Part shown: positions 25,912 to 34,860 of the stretch, in pieces | How the letters are laid out: each line of letters starts with the position of its first letter | Position numbering within the stretch: the stretch's first letter is position 1 | Assembly (NCBI GenBank): GCA_900472575.1 | Contig: UCIV01000024.1 | Coordinates: 124,001-188,000 of the forward strand | Direction: 5' to 3' | DNA length: 64,000 nucleotides | Source of the DNA: Hyphomicrobiales bacterium | GTDB lineage: Bacteria; Pseudomonadota; Alphaproteobacteria; Rhizobiales; Rhizobiaceae | Notes under the pieces: generated by a model | What the model saw: the letters and a program-made list of their open reading frames with translations, nothing else | Told to the model about the DNA's origin: nothing | Databases searched by the model: none | Made by a program: the position numbers and the translations under genes

Positions 25912-26313
25912 ATGAACAGAACATTGTCTTCCGGGAGAGCCGTGCTCCTCCTCGGCCTTTTGGCCATGAACCCGGTCAGTGCCGGTGCCGCCGCACAGGA
26001 TTATGAATTCACCCTCCTGAAAAGCGATATCAGGCAAAGTCGCAATGCGATGGTCGAACTTCGGATGACGGACCGGCGCAGCGGCGCGCCCGTTTCGGAC
26101 GCCATCATTTTCAACACGGCGCTCGACATGGCTCCAGATGGCATGCCGGATATGGGCGCGGCGATCGAGCCGGTCGGGTCGAGTGAACCCGGGGTCTATC
26201 ACTTCAAGGCGGACCTTTCGATGGTAGGCGCCTGGCGCTTGCGGATCGGAGCGATGATCCAGGGCGAGTCTGAACCGGTCGAGCGTGATCTTATCCTCAA
26301 GGTGTCGCCATGA
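25912..26313 (+). CDS. YtkA-like periplasmic protein of the metal efflux operon
   Basis: 133 residues with a signal peptide (VLLLGLLAMNPVSAGAAA). The mature domain is of the YtkA/FixH-like beta-sandwich type, with APVSDAIIF, MAPDGMPDMG and the pattern PGVYHFKADLSMVGAWRLRI. Such proteins often precede CusB-type adaptors in proteobacteria and carry methionines that may bind copper or silver. Its stop overlaps the next start (ATGA), so it is translated together with the adaptor. Confidence 0.85.
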   Translation: MNRTLSSGRAVLLLGLLAMNPVSAGAAAQDYEFTLLKSDIRQSRNAMVELRMTDRRSGAPVSDAIIFNTALDMAPDGMPDMGAAIEPVGSSEPGVYHFKADLSMVGAWRLRIGAMIQGESEPVERDLILKVSP

Positions 26314-27719
26314 ACTGGCTGCCCCGTTTTGGAATGATCCTCGCTGCTTCCGCCGTTATCGGTTCCAGTGGTTATCGGGTGTTTGCCGAGGAGCGTCATT
26401 CGGGTGCGGCGCATGGCGCTGCTGCCGGCGCGGCACATGAACATTCGCATGAGGATGGACGCATCCTCTACTATCGGCACCCGGATGGATTGCCGCAATT
26501 TTCGGCACAGCCGAAAACCACGGATGACGGCAGGCCTTATCTCGCAGTGAGGAAAAAAGCGGGTGAGGCAGGTGGAAATGCTGAGGCCGCCAAACCTGCC
26601 AAGGCCATGCTGGCGGAGCTTGGCTCCACCGCGCCCCGGCGCATCCTTTATTATCGCAATCCGATGGGGCTGGCCGACACGTCGCCGGTGCCGAAGAAGG
26701 ACAGTATGGGCATGGACTACCTGCCCGTTTTTGCCGACGAGCAGCAGGACGGGGCGACGATCAGGGTCTCTCCCGGAAAACTGCAGCGGACGGGGGTGAA
26801 AACCGCGACCGCCGGGATGGCCCGGATCGGTCGGGCAGTCCGGGCACCCGCCACCGTGACCCTGGACGAGACCCGTGTCAGCGTGGTCGCGATGCGCACC
26901 GATGCGTTCATCGACACGGTTTCGACCGTGACGACGGGCGAGCGGATCGAGAAAGGGCAGGTGCTTTTCGGCTTCTATTCCAAGGAAATTGCCACTGCCG
27001 GAACGGAATATGCAGCACCGGGAGGAGATAAGGCAGGTTCGGCGCTTCGCCTGAAAAATCTCGGCGTGCCGGATGAGGCGATCCGGACGATTGCCGAGCG
27101 GCGGCAGGTGCCGGCGACCATCGATTATACCTCGCCGCGGGATGGGATTATCCTCGAGCGGCTTGCGATTGCGGGCATGATGGCCAAGCCCGGCGATGTG
27201 TTGTTTCGCATCGCGGATATGTCGCATCTGTGGGTGCTGGCTGATCTTCCGGAATATGATCTCGCCTCCGTCCGAGTCGGTGCCGAGGTGCGTTTGACCG
27301 TTCGCAGTCTGCCCGGCCGCACCTTCCATGGCAGCATCGACCTCATCTATCCGCAGGTGGATACCCAGACGCGGACAACGAAGGTTCGCATCGAACTTCC
27401 CAATCCGGATGGTGCGCTGCTCATCAACATGTATGCGGAGCTGGAGATCGATACGCGCTCCGAAGACCCCGTCATCGTGGTTCCGAACAGCGCCGTGATC
27501 GACACGGGTGATCGCAAACTCGTGTTCCTCGACAGGGGCGAAGGGCGGTTCGAACCGAGAGACGTCAAGCTTGGCGCGCGCGGCGACGCGCAGACCGAAA
27601 TAGTCACTGGCATCAAGGCCGGTGATCAGGTCGTGGTCGCTGCAAACTTTCTGCTCGATGCCGAGAGCAATCTCAATTCGGCGCTGAGCGCGATGACGGC
27701 GGAGGGCGCGAAACAATGA
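26310..27719 (+). CDS. RND efflux periplasmic adaptor (CusB-like) with two heavy-metal-binding motifs
   Basis: Membrane-fusion subunit, 469 residues, linking the inner-membrane pump to an outer-membrane channel. After an N-terminal membrane segment and a histidine-rich stretch (HSGAAHGAAAGAAHEHSHED) there are two HMBD-type repeats, ILYYRHPDGLPQFS and ILYYRNPMGLADTS, the second ending DSMGMDYLPV. The first repeat has lost the MGMDY methionines (DDGRPYLAV). The barrel-sandwich and beta-barrel parts follow (RAPATVTLDETRV, GDVLFRIADMSHLWV). Coupled by ATGA to genes on both sides. The methionine-rich second repeat suggests copper or silver. Confidence 0.93.
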   Translation: MNWLPRFGMILAASAVIGSSGYRVFAEERHSGAAHGAAAGAAHEHSHEDGRILYYRHPDGLPQFSAQPKTTDDGRPYLAVRKKAGEAGGNAEAAKPAKAMLAELGSTAPRRILYYRNPMGLADTSPVPKKDSMGMDYLPVFADEQQDGATIRVSPGKLQRTGVKTATAGMARIGRAVRAPATVTLDETRVSVVAMRTDAFIDTVSTVTTGERIEKGQVLFGFYSKEIATAGTEYAAPGGDKAGSALRLKNLGVPDEAIRTIAERRQVPATIDYTSPRDGIILERLAIAGMMAKPGDVLFRIADMSHLWVLADLPEYDLASVRVGAEVRLTVRSLPGRTFHGSIDLIYPQVDTQTRTTKVRIELPNPDGALLINMYAELEIDTRSEDPVIVVPNSAVIDTGDRKLVFLDRGEGRFEPRDVKLGARGDAQTEIVTGIKAGDQVVVAANFLLDAESNLNSALSAMTAEGAKQ

Positions 27720-30700
27720 TCGCCTGTGTCATATCCTGGTCCGCCCGCAATCTTGTCCTGATCTTTGTCGCGACCATGCTGGTCGTCGCCGGTGGAATTT
27801 ACGCCTTGCGGTCGCTGCCGCTCGACGCCATTCCCGATCTCTCCGATGTTCAGGTCATCGTCTACACCGATTATCCCGGCCAAGCGCCGCAGGTGGTCGA
27901 GGATCAGGTCACTTATCCGCTGACGACATCGATGCTGACCGTGCCAAAATCCAAGGTGGTGCGGGGCTTCTCCTTCTTCGGCGCATCCTTCGTCTATGTG
28001 ATTTTCGAGGATGGAACCGATCCCTATTGGGCGCGCAGCCGTGTGCTCGAATATCTCAATGTCGCGCAGAGCCGCCTGCCGGATGGCGTTACGCCGACGC
28101 TTGGTCCCGACGCGACAGGTGTCGGCTGGGTCTATCAATATGCCGTGGTGGCGAAGCAGATGTCGCTTGCCCAGTTGCGGTCGTTGCAGGACTGGGTCGT
28201 GCGCTTCGCGGTTTCGAAATCCGAAGGTGTTGCCGAGGTCGCCAGCGTCGGCGGTTTCGTCAAGCAATATTCCATCGTGGTCGATCCGGTCCGGCTGAAG
28301 GCGCAGGACATTTCGCTAAACGACATCGCCAATGCCGTGCGCGCCAGCAACACGGATGTCGGGGGCCGTACGGTCGAGCTTTCCGAATTCGAGTTCATGG
28401 TGCGTGGACGCGGTTATCTGAACGGCATTGCCGATATCGAGACGATCGTCCTGAAAACCATGGGCGGCACGCCGCTCAGGCTCGGCGATGTCGCAAGAGT
28501 GGAAATGGTTCCAGACGAGAGGCGCGGCATCACCGAACTCAATGGTGAGGGCGAAGTCGCGAGCGGTATCGTGCTGCAGCGGTTCGGTGCAAATGCGCTT
28601 TCCGTCATCGATAATGCCAAGGCGAGTCTCGAGGGAATCAAGGGCAGCCTGCCGGCCGGTGTCGAAATCGTGCCGGTCTATGATCGGTCGCAATTGATCG
28701 AGGCTGCGATCGAAACCCTGAAAGGCACGCTTGTCGAAGAGGCGATCGTCGTTGCGCTCGTCACGATCGTCTTTCTCCTGCATGTCCGCAGCGCGCTTGT
28801 CGCCATCATCATGCTGCCGGTGGGAGTGCTGATGGCTTTCATCGCCATGCATTTCCTCAATATCGGCGCCAATATCATGAGTCTCGGCGGCATTGCGATT
28901 GCCATCGGGGCTATGATCGATGCGGCGATCGTGATGATCGAGAACGCCCACAAACATCTGGAGCGGGCACCGCCGGAAAAGCCACGTGTCGATATTCTGA
29001 TCGAGGCGGCGAGCGAGGTCGGTCCGGCGCTGTTCTTCAGCCTGCTGATCATCACTGTCTCCTTCCTGCCGATCTTCACGCTGGAATCGCAGGAGGGTAG
29101 GCTGTTCAGCCCGCTCGCCTTCACCAAGACCTTTGCAATGGCGGCGGCCGCGATCCTGTCGGTGACGCTGGTGCCGGCGCTGATGGTCGTCTTCGTCAGG
29201 GGGCGGATCGTTCCGGAGCATAAAAATCCCGTCAATCGCTTCCTGATCTGGATCTACCGTCCGGTCATCGCCGGGGTGCTGAAGGCGAAGGTGCTGACGA
29301 TAGTGGTGGGGCTTCTCGTCCTCGGGGCCACGGTCTGGCCGATCCAGCATATCGGCAGCGAGTTCATGCCGGATTTGGACGAAGGTACGCTGATGTATAT
29401 GCCGACGACCCTGCCCGGCCTGTCGGTGACCAAGGCAGCGGAACTGCTGCAGACCCAGGACCGGATCATCAAGTCCTTTCCGGAAGTCGAAAGCGTCTTC
29501 GGCAAGGCCGGGCGTGCCTTGACGGCGACCGACCCGGCGCCGGTCGAGATGTTCGAGACGATCATCACGCTGAAGCCGAAAACCGAGTGGCGGCAGGGCG
29601 TGACGACGGCAAGCCTGAAAAAGGAAATGGACGAAGCTCTGCAGTTTCCCGGCGTCGCCAATGCTTGGACGATGCCGATCCGTGCCCGCATCGACATGCT
29701 GTCGACCGGCATCCGCACACCGGTCGGTGTGAAGGTTTACGGTACCGATCTCAATGAGCTGGAGACGGTCGCCCGGCAGATCGAAACCGTGCTGAAGGAT
29801 GTGGAGGGAACGTCCAGCGCTTATGCGGAACGGGTGATCGGCGGTTATTATCTCGATATCGTGCCGGACCGGATGGCGCTCGGGCGCTACGGGCTGACCA
29901 TCGGGGATGTGCAGGACGTCGTGTCCATGGCGCTCGGCTCGGAAGTCGTGACCTCTACCGTGGAGGGCCGCGAACGTTATGGCGTGGCGATCCGCTATCC
30001 GCGCGCGTCGCGCAGCGATCCGCAGTCGATCGCAAGAGACGTGCTTGTCTCGCTGCCCGGCGGTGGAACGGTTCCTCTGGGCGAAGTTGCCGAGGTGAGC
30101 CTGACGCGGGGTGCCACGACCGTGCGCACCGAAAACGGCCAGCTCGCCGTCTATATCTATGTCGATATCACGGGCCGCGATCTCGGCGGTTATGTCGCCG
30201 AGGCCCGGCAGGCGGTGGCGGCACGGGTGGAGCTTCCAACGGGCTATTCCGTGGCATGGAGCGGTCAGTTCGAATATCTCGAACGGGCGGCCGCACGGCT
30301 CTCCATCGTCATTCCGCTGACGCTTGCGCTGATTTTCCTCCTGCTCTACCTGAATTTCAGGGCGCTGACGGAAACCCTGATCGTCATGCTCTCCCTACCT
30401 TTCGCGCTCGTCGGTGGCATCTGGCTGATGTGGTGGCTCGGGTTCAACGTGTCGGTTGCGGTGGCCGTCGGCTTCATCGCGCTGGCGGGGGTTGCCGCGG
30501 AGACGGGTGTGATCATGCTGATCTATCTCGATCACGCCTTGAAGGAGGGGCGTGCCTTATGCGCCAGCGAGGGGAGGCCGCTGACAAGAGAGGATCTTCA
30601 TCACGCCATCATGGTTGGCGCTGTCGAACGTGTTCGGCCGAAGATGATGACCGTGGTGGCCATCATGGCGGGTCTCCTGCCGATCCTGTGGAGCACGGGA

Positions 30701-30889
30701 ACGGGAGCGGAGATCATGCAGCGCATCGCGGTGCCGATGATCGGTGGCATGGTGTCCTCGACGCTGCTGACCCTGATCGTCATTCCGGCGATCTATGCCC
30801 TGGTCAAGGGGAGGAGGCTGGGTAGCGAAAGTGCCAGTTCGGCCAATGTGGCTGAAGCCGATCTCGGCATCAAGGCGTCGGCAAGATGA
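27716..30889 (+). CDS. cusA: Heavy-metal RND efflux pump (CusA-like)
   Basis: Inner-membrane proton-driven pump, 1057 residues, about 12 membrane segments and two large periplasmic loops. The TM4 proton-relay region GGIAIAIGAMIDAAIVMIEN near residue 400 is that of the HME subfamily. Segments DEGTLMYMPTTLPGLS, TDPAPVEMFETIITLKP and RIDMLSTGIRTPVGVKV match my memory of CusA more than CzcA, favouring Cu(I)/Ag(I); the methionine in RIDMLSTG is consistent with the methionine relay. No outer-membrane channel gene and no CusF are present nearby, so an unlinked TolC-type partner is needed. Confidence 0.93.
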   Translation: MIACVISWSARNLVLIFVATMLVVAGGIYALRSLPLDAIPDLSDVQVIVYTDYPGQAPQVVEDQVTYPLTTSMLTVPKSKVVRGFSFFGASFVYVIFEDGTDPYWARSRVLEYLNVAQSRLPDGVTPTLGPDATGVGWVYQYAVVAKQMSLAQLRSLQDWVVRFAVSKSEGVAEVASVGGFVKQYSIVVDPVRLKAQDISLNDIANAVRASNTDVGGRTVELSEFEFMVRGRGYLNGIADIETIVLKTMGGTPLRLGDVARVEMVPDERRGITELNGEGEVASGIVLQRFGANALSVIDNAKASLEGIKGSLPAGVEIVPVYDRSQLIEAAIETLKGTLVEEAIVVALVTIVFLLHVRSALVAIIMLPVGVLMAFIAMHFLNIGANIMSLGGIAIAIGAMIDAAIVMIENAHKHLERAPPEKPRVDILIEAASEVGPALFFSLLIITVSFLPIFTLESQEGRLFSPLAFTKTFAMAAAAILSVTLVPALMVVFVRGRIVPEHKNPVNRFLIWIYRPVIAGVLKAKVLTIVVGLLVLGATVWPIQHIGSEFMPDLDEGTLMYMPTTLPGLSVTKAAELLQTQDRIIKSFPEVESVFGKAGRALTATDPAPVEMFETIITLKPKTEWRQGVTTASLKKEMDEALQFPGVANAWTMPIRARIDMLSTGIRTPVGVKVYGTDLNELETVARQIETVLKDVEGTSSAYAERVIGGYYLDIVPDRMALGRYGLTIGDVQDVVSMALGSEVVTSTVEGRERYGVAIRYPRASRSDPQSIARDVLVSLPGGGTVPLGEVAEVSLTRGATTVRTENGQLAVYIYVDITGRDLGGYVAEARQAVAARVELPTGYSVAWSGQFEYLERAAARLSIVIPLTLALIFLLLYLNFRALTETLIVMLSLPFALVGGIWLMWWLGFNVSVAVAVGFIALAGVAAETGVIMLIYLDHALKEGRALCASEGRPLTREDLHHAIMVGAVERVRPKMMTVVAIMAGLLPILWSTGTGAEIMQRIAVPMIGGMVSSTLLTLIVIPAIYALVKGRRLGSESASSANVAEADLGIKASAR

Positions 30890-30913
30890 GCTGAACGCGA
30901 TTGAAAAATTCGG

Positions 30914-30937
30914 GAGCCGGGTACAGCCCGGCTCTTC
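30914..30937. terminator. Terminator after the metal efflux operon
   Basis: GAGCCGGG (30914-30921) pairs with CCCGGCTC (30927-30934) around TACAG, followed by TT on the plus strand and by AATTTTT-like sequence on the minus strand, so it can serve the convergent ArsR gene too. Confidence 0.75.
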
Positions 30938-30949
30938 CGATCGCTAAAG

Positions 30950-31309
30950 TCAGCGTTTTCCAGCCGAGGTGACCGCTTTTTCGGCGCCGCCATCCTGCTC
31001 GAGTTCCTTGACCAGCATGGCAAGGAGACCGGGAAACCGCGCGTCGATGTCTTCGCGGCGAAGCGAGGAGGCGCGACGGTTTCCGTAATCGATCTGGCTG
31101 ATCAACCCCGCCTCGCGCAGGATCTTGAAGTGGTGGGTGAGCGAAGCCTTGGCGACCGGAAAACCGAAGGACACGCAATTACGCTCCATGCCGTCCGGCA
31201 AGGTCGCCAGGATGGCGATTGCGGTGCGGCGAAGCGGATCGGACAGCGTCGAGAAGACAGTGCTCAGGTCGATCTCGTCGCGTGCTGGCTGGGGAAGCAG
31301 TTCTGACAT
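30950..31309 (-). CDS. ArsR-family winged-helix regulator
   Basis: 119 residues, ArsR/SmtB size. Begins with DLSTVFSTLSDPLRRTAIAIL, then the recognition region KASLTHHFKILREAGLIS and the wing YGNRRASSLRREDI. No canonical metal-binding cysteine pair is present; one cysteine lies in MERNCVSFG, so thiol modification rather than metal binding is a possible signal. It is divergent from an Old Yellow Enzyme gene with two tandem palindromes in between, and this type of regulator often controls its own gene and the neighbour. It is convergent with, and probably unrelated to, the efflux operon. Confidence 0.9.
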   Translation of the reverse strand: MSELLPQPARDEIDLSTVFSTLSDPLRRTAIAILATLPDGMERNCVSFGFPVAKASLTHHFKILREAGLISQIDYGNRRASSLRREDIDARFPGLLAMLVKELEQDGGAEKAVTSAGKR

Positions 31310-31349
31310 AGGGTAATTCTACGAAAATTGGCATCTCGATGCAAGTAAC

Positions 31350-31371
31350 AGGTATGTCTTGACGCATACCT
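31350..31371. promoter_or_regulatory. Operator 1 of the ArsR/Old Yellow Enzyme divergent promoter
   Basis: Perfect inverted repeat AGGTATG-N8-CATACCT. It contains TTGACG (31359-31364), a likely -35 for the Old Yellow Enzyme gene with TAGGTA 17 bases on. Confidence 0.8.
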
Positions 31372-31382
31372 TTGTAAGGCAT

Positions 31383-31403
31383 AGGTATGTCTTACACCAT
31401 ACC
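31383..31403. promoter_or_regulatory. Operator 2 of the ArsR/Old Yellow Enzyme divergent promoter
   Basis: GGTATG-N8-CATACC, with the spacer TCTTACAC close to that of operator 1 (TCTTGACG). The two sites are 33 bases apart, about three helical turns, and the second covers the probable -10. Confidence 0.8.
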
Positions 31404-31507
31404 AGCACTTCTATTGCACCTGCGGATATCGGTCGAATCTACAAGCAGCCGGCGGCGTCTCGATATTGAATGCGGCGTCGAACCCTATCATTCCGAAAGT
31501 GAGCGAC

Positions 31508-32611
31508 ATGCCTCAGCCACAGCTTTTCACACCGTTCAAGATCCGCAATCTCGAGCTTGAGAACCGTATCACCATTGCCCCGATGTGCACCTATTCCGCC
31601 GTGGATGGATGCATGACCGACTGGCATCTGATCCATCTGGGGCAGTTGGCTCTGTCCGGTGCCGGACTATTGACGATCGAGGCGACGGCTGTCGTTCCCG
31701 AAGGTCGGATCAGCTATGCCGATGTCGGCCTCTATGATGATGCGACGGAAGCGGCGATGCGCCGGACGCTGGAGAGCATCCGCAAGTGGTCGAACATTCC
31801 AATTGCGGTTCAGCTTGCCCATGCCGGGCGCAAGGCATCGTCAAACCTGCCGTGGCTCGGTGGTGCGCAGCTTCCCGTCGATCACAAGGATGGCTGGCAG
31901 ACCGAGGCACCGTCCGCAGTTCCGTTCAAATCGACCGACACGGTGCCGACCAAACTTTCCCGCGAGCGGATGAACGAAATCCGTGATGCCTTTGTCCAGG
32001 CGGCAATCCGCGCCGCGCGTATCGGCATCGATGCGGTGCAGATCCATGCCGCCCACGGTTATCTGCTGCATTCATTCCTGTCTCCGCTCGCCAACCAGCG
32101 GACCGACGAATATGGCGGAAGCCTCGAAAACCGCATGCGCTTCCCGCTGGAAGTGTTCGATGCGGTGCGGGCTGCCTTCCCGGCCGACAAGGTCGTGTCT
32201 GTTCGCGTATCGGCAACCGACTGGTATGACGGCGGCTGGAACCTTGATGAGACGATCGAATTTGCCAAGGCTCTGGAGAGCCATGGTTGCGACGCGATAA
32301 ACGTGTCGACCGGCGGGCTGCATGTCGACCAGAAAATCCCCGTGTCGCCGAGCTATCAGGTGCCGTTCGCGCGTGCCGTCAAGGCCGCGGTGAAAATGCC
32401 GGTCGTCGCCGTCGGGTTGATCACCGAACCGTCTCAGGCAGAAGCGATCGTTGCGACAGGTGATGCAGATCTTATCGGCCTCGCCCGTACGATCCTCTAT
32501 GATCCGCGCTGGCCGTGGCATGCCGCTGCCGCTCTGGGCGGCGAGGTTTCCGCCGCGCCTCAGTATCATCGCAGCCAGCCCTCGACGCTGAAGTCGCTGT
32601 TCAAGGCGTGA
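31508..32611 (+). CDS. Old Yellow Enzyme family NAD(P)H:flavin oxidoreductase (YqjM/XenA-like)
   Basis: FMN-dependent ene-reductase of 367 residues, cytoplasmic TIM barrel reducing activated C=C bonds in quinones, maleimides or nitro compounds. The thermophilic-like (YqjM) subclass is shown by APMCTYSAVDG with Cys27 and by the paired histidines in IHAAHGYLLHSFLSP. Later motifs SVRVSATDW and ADLIGLARTILYDPRW bind FMN. Start at 31508 follows GTGAGC; an in-frame ATG at 31466 would add 14 residues. Divergent from an ArsR regulator with operators over its promoter, so it is probably induced by an electrophile or similar stress. Confidence 0.93.
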   Translation: MPQPQLFTPFKIRNLELENRITIAPMCTYSAVDGCMTDWHLIHLGQLALSGAGLLTIEATAVVPEGRISYADVGLYDDATEAAMRRTLESIRKWSNIPIAVQLAHAGRKASSNLPWLGGAQLPVDHKDGWQTEAPSAVPFKSTDTVPTKLSRERMNEIRDAFVQAAIRAARIGIDAVQIHAAHGYLLHSFLSPLANQRTDEYGGSLENRMRFPLEVFDAVRAAFPADKVVSVRVSATDWYDGGWNLDETIEFAKALESHGCDAINVSTGGLHVDQKIPVSPSYQVPFARAVKAAVKMPVVAVGLITEPSQAEAIVATGDADLIGLARTILYDPRWPWHAAAALGGEVSAAPQYHRSQPSTLKSLFKA

Positions 32612-32625
32612 GTGAAGAATGACGC

Positions 32626-32662
32626 AAAGGCCTTCGCTCCGGCATGGATCGAGGGCCTTTTT
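32626..32662 (+). terminator. Terminator after the Old Yellow Enzyme gene
   Basis: AAAGGCC (32626-32632) pairs with GGCCTTT (32654-32660), extended by TCG/CGA inside, followed by TT (a run of five T in all). Confidence 0.65.
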
Positions 32663-32775
32663 GCAAATCAAGGAGAGCGATCCCGGCTCTTCTGGCTTTC
32701 GTCAACAGCTTGCGGGCATGAGGTGGAATTTCCGCGGTTCCGCCAAAGGTCGCAACTTCGTTTCCGCTTGGGGGC

Positions 32776-32805
32776 GGCAATAGTACATAATTTTTGTATA
32801 CTGCC
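32776..32805. promoter_or_regulatory. AT-rich inverted repeat upstream of osmC
   Basis: GGCAATAGTACA and TGTATACTGCC form an imperfect inverted repeat around TAATTTT, 82 bases before the OsmC start. Its place and shape suit an operator, for example of a MarR/OhrR-like peroxide sensor, but no such gene is near. Confidence 0.35.
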
Positions 32806-32886
32806 GGAGTCGGCGGGCAGTAAGCTCCTGTGCCCGGCGGTGTTCATCTGAACAACGGCCGGTTCATCGATCAGGAGACGAAACAG

Positions 32887-33432
32887 ATGTCGACATTGAA
32901 GGATTACCTGGCTCAAAAGCGGGCGGCACTGCTTGAGCGGCGCAGGCGTATCAAATCCGGCGAACTTGGTGTCGCGACGCTGAAGGCAAGTACCAGTGCG
33001 GAAGGCCGCAGCGGTGTGCGCCGCATCCGCATCCGGGATTTCCAGGTCGTCTCCGACAGCCCGGCGGATTTTGCCGGTTACAATCTCGGGCCAGCGTCTC
33101 CGGAGCTGCTGGTCGGTGCGCTTTCGAGCTGCCTGACGCATACCTGGCTGATCCATGCAGCAGATCAGCAGGTGGTGCTGGAAGCGTTGAATGCTGAAGT
33201 CTCGGCCAAGATCGATCCGCGTGGCGGCTCCGAAGGGCATGAGGATATTCCGGTCTATCCGCATGATTTTGAATACACGGTTTCGCTGGTTTCGGACGCC
33301 AGCGCGGAAGAGATTGCCCGTGTTGCGGCGGCTGTCGAAAAGGCCTGCCCGATCCTCAATCTTCTCAAGCGTGGCACCAATGTTACCGGTCGTATCGACC
33401 ACAAGTCTTCCGCATCCGCGGCTGCCGCTTAA
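32887..33432 (+). CDS. OsmC/Ohr-family peroxiredoxin-like protein
   Basis: 181 residues. OsmC-family thiol peroxidases reduce organic hydroperoxides with two cysteines; here they are in GALSSCLTH near residue 82 and EKACPILNLL near residue 158. The ATG at 32887 follows CAGGAGACG; a start at 32830 lies before that ribosome site. The N-terminal extension (LAQKRAALLERRRRIKSG) is longer than in Ohr and resembles the SACOL1771-type branch. Preceded by the Old Yellow Enzyme gene and its terminator, so it has its own promoter, and both may serve detoxification. Confidence 0.88.
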   Translation: MSTLKDYLAQKRAALLERRRRIKSGELGVATLKASTSAEGRSGVRRIRIRDFQVVSDSPADFAGYNLGPASPELLVGALSSCLTHTWLIHAADQQVVLEALNAEVSAKIDPRGGSEGHEDIPVYPHDFEYTVSLVSDASAEEIARVAAAVEKACPILNLLKRGTNVTGRIDHKSSASAAAA

Positions 33433-33526
33433 CTTCCAACGCGACTAGGCAATGCTCGAAAATAGGTGATCCGCAAGGCGATTGGTGCGGATTGCTTTTT
33501 CGGTTTCGATGTTATGGAACATATTT

Positions 33527-34840
33527 ATGAGTGCTATTGCATCCCCCGATTTTCCTCCCTCACTCTGGAACGCGGTAACACGCCCAAGAAACCCCAACTC
33601 CAGCCTTTCGGGTGAGGCGAGGGCAGGGGTTGCGATCATCGGAGCCGGCTTTACCGGCCTTTCGGCTGCTCTTCATCTTGCCGAGCGTGGCCACAAGGTG
33701 ATCGTGCTTGAGGCTGTTCAGGTCGGCTGGGGGGCGTCCGGCCGTAATAACGGTCAGGTCATTCCCACCATGACCGGTGCCGAACCGGACAGCATTGCGA
33801 AAACCCATGGGGAGGCGGGAGAGCGGTTCGCCCAGCTGGTCAGCGATAGCGCTTCCTATCTTTTCGATCTGGTGCGTAGACACGACATCGATTGCGAGGC
33901 GCAACAGAACGGCTGGTTTCAACCGGCGCATTCGCCCGGGCGCGTGCGGCTTTCGGCAAGTCGCGTGGAAGCCTGGTCGCGCCGCGGTGCGCGGGTCCGC
34001 CTGCTCGATGCGGCAGAGACTGCCGATCTCATCGGATCGCGGGACTGGTATGGCGGCATGCTCAACAGCAGTGGCGGGCACATCAATCCGCTGGCCTTTT
34101 CCAGAGGGCTTGCCGATCGCCTCACCGCTGCCGGCGCGATGCTTCACGAAAACACGCCTGTCCGGTCGATCGAGAAAACGCCATCGGGCTGGGTGATTTC
34201 GACCCCCGCTGGGCGCGTCATATCCGATCAGGTCATTTTAGCCTCGAATGGCTATACGGACTGGTTCGAAAGCCGGCTGGCGCCGAAGGTCGCGCATTCG
34301 CTCGTGCCAATCCTGTCGTGGCAGATGGCGACTGAACCGCAGCCGGACGCGGTGCGCGCCAGTGTTCTGCCAGGGCGACAGGCATTGTCGGATACCCATG
34401 GTGACCTGCGTTTCTTCCGCTGGGATGCCCGTGGTCGGCTTGTGACCGGTGGGGCGCTGATGTTTCCGTTCAACGGTGCGGAGCGGCTGAAAGAGCGGAT
34501 CGGCAAACGATTGGCCGGGATCTTTCCGCAGATGGGCAGGCCGAAATTCGACTTCGTCTGGAATGGCCGTATCGGCATGACGGTGGACCGGATGCCGCAA
34601 TTCTATAATCCCGCGCCCGGGCTATGGACATGGAGCGCCTGCAACGGCCGCGGTGTCGCCTTGGCAACCTCGCTCGGCAAGGTTTTTGCCGATGCAATTG
34701 AAGGTGTCAGCCAGCGGGATCTGGCCGTTCCGATAACCCCGGTCCGCACCATTCCCTTCCATCCCATCGCCAGGCTCGTCACTCCAGCCATGCTCGGTTG
34801 GTACCGGCTGAAGGACAGGCTCGAGCCGGCCTATAAGTGA
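33527..34840 (+). CDS. FAD-dependent amine/amino-acid oxidoreductase (DAO family, PuuB-like)
   Basis: 437 residues. The Rossmann motif GVAIIGAGFTGLSAALHLAE near residue 35 and GWGASGRNNGQVIPTM near residue 75 mark COG0665-type oxidases such as gamma-glutamylputrescine oxidase. The C-terminal FAD contact is WSACNGRGVALATSLG. No signal peptide, so cytoplasmic or membrane-associated. ATG at 33527 chosen; an earlier ATG at 33482 adds 15 residues. Its stop overlaps a possible GTG start of the next gene, so the two are likely one unit. Substrate is unknown: an amine, glycine derivative or cyclic imino acid. Confidence 0.9.
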   Translation: MSAIASPDFPPSLWNAVTRPRNPNSSLSGEARAGVAIIGAGFTGLSAALHLAERGHKVIVLEAVQVGWGASGRNNGQVIPTMTGAEPDSIAKTHGEAGERFAQLVSDSASYLFDLVRRHDIDCEAQQNGWFQPAHSPGRVRLSASRVEAWSRRGARVRLLDAAETADLIGSRDWYGGMLNSSGGHINPLAFSRGLADRLTAAGAMLHENTPVRSIEKTPSGWVISTPAGRVISDQVILASNGYTDWFESRLAPKVAHSLVPILSWQMATEPQPDAVRASVLPGRQALSDTHGDLRFFRWDARGRLVTGGALMFPFNGAERLKERIGKRLAGIFPQMGRPKFDFVWNGRIGMTVDRMPQFYNPAPGLWTWSACNGRGVALATSLGKVFADAIEGVSQRDLAVPITPVRTIPFHPIARLVTPAMLGWYRLKDRLEPAYK

Positions 34841-34860
34841 AGAGAGAGACGATCCGCGTC

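Noticed and set aside
26199..27716. 505-residue minus-strand frame opposite the CusB-like adaptor
   Set aside because: Arg/His/Gly-rich antisense translation with no recognisable motif, while the plus strand encodes a coherent adaptor coupled to its neighbours.
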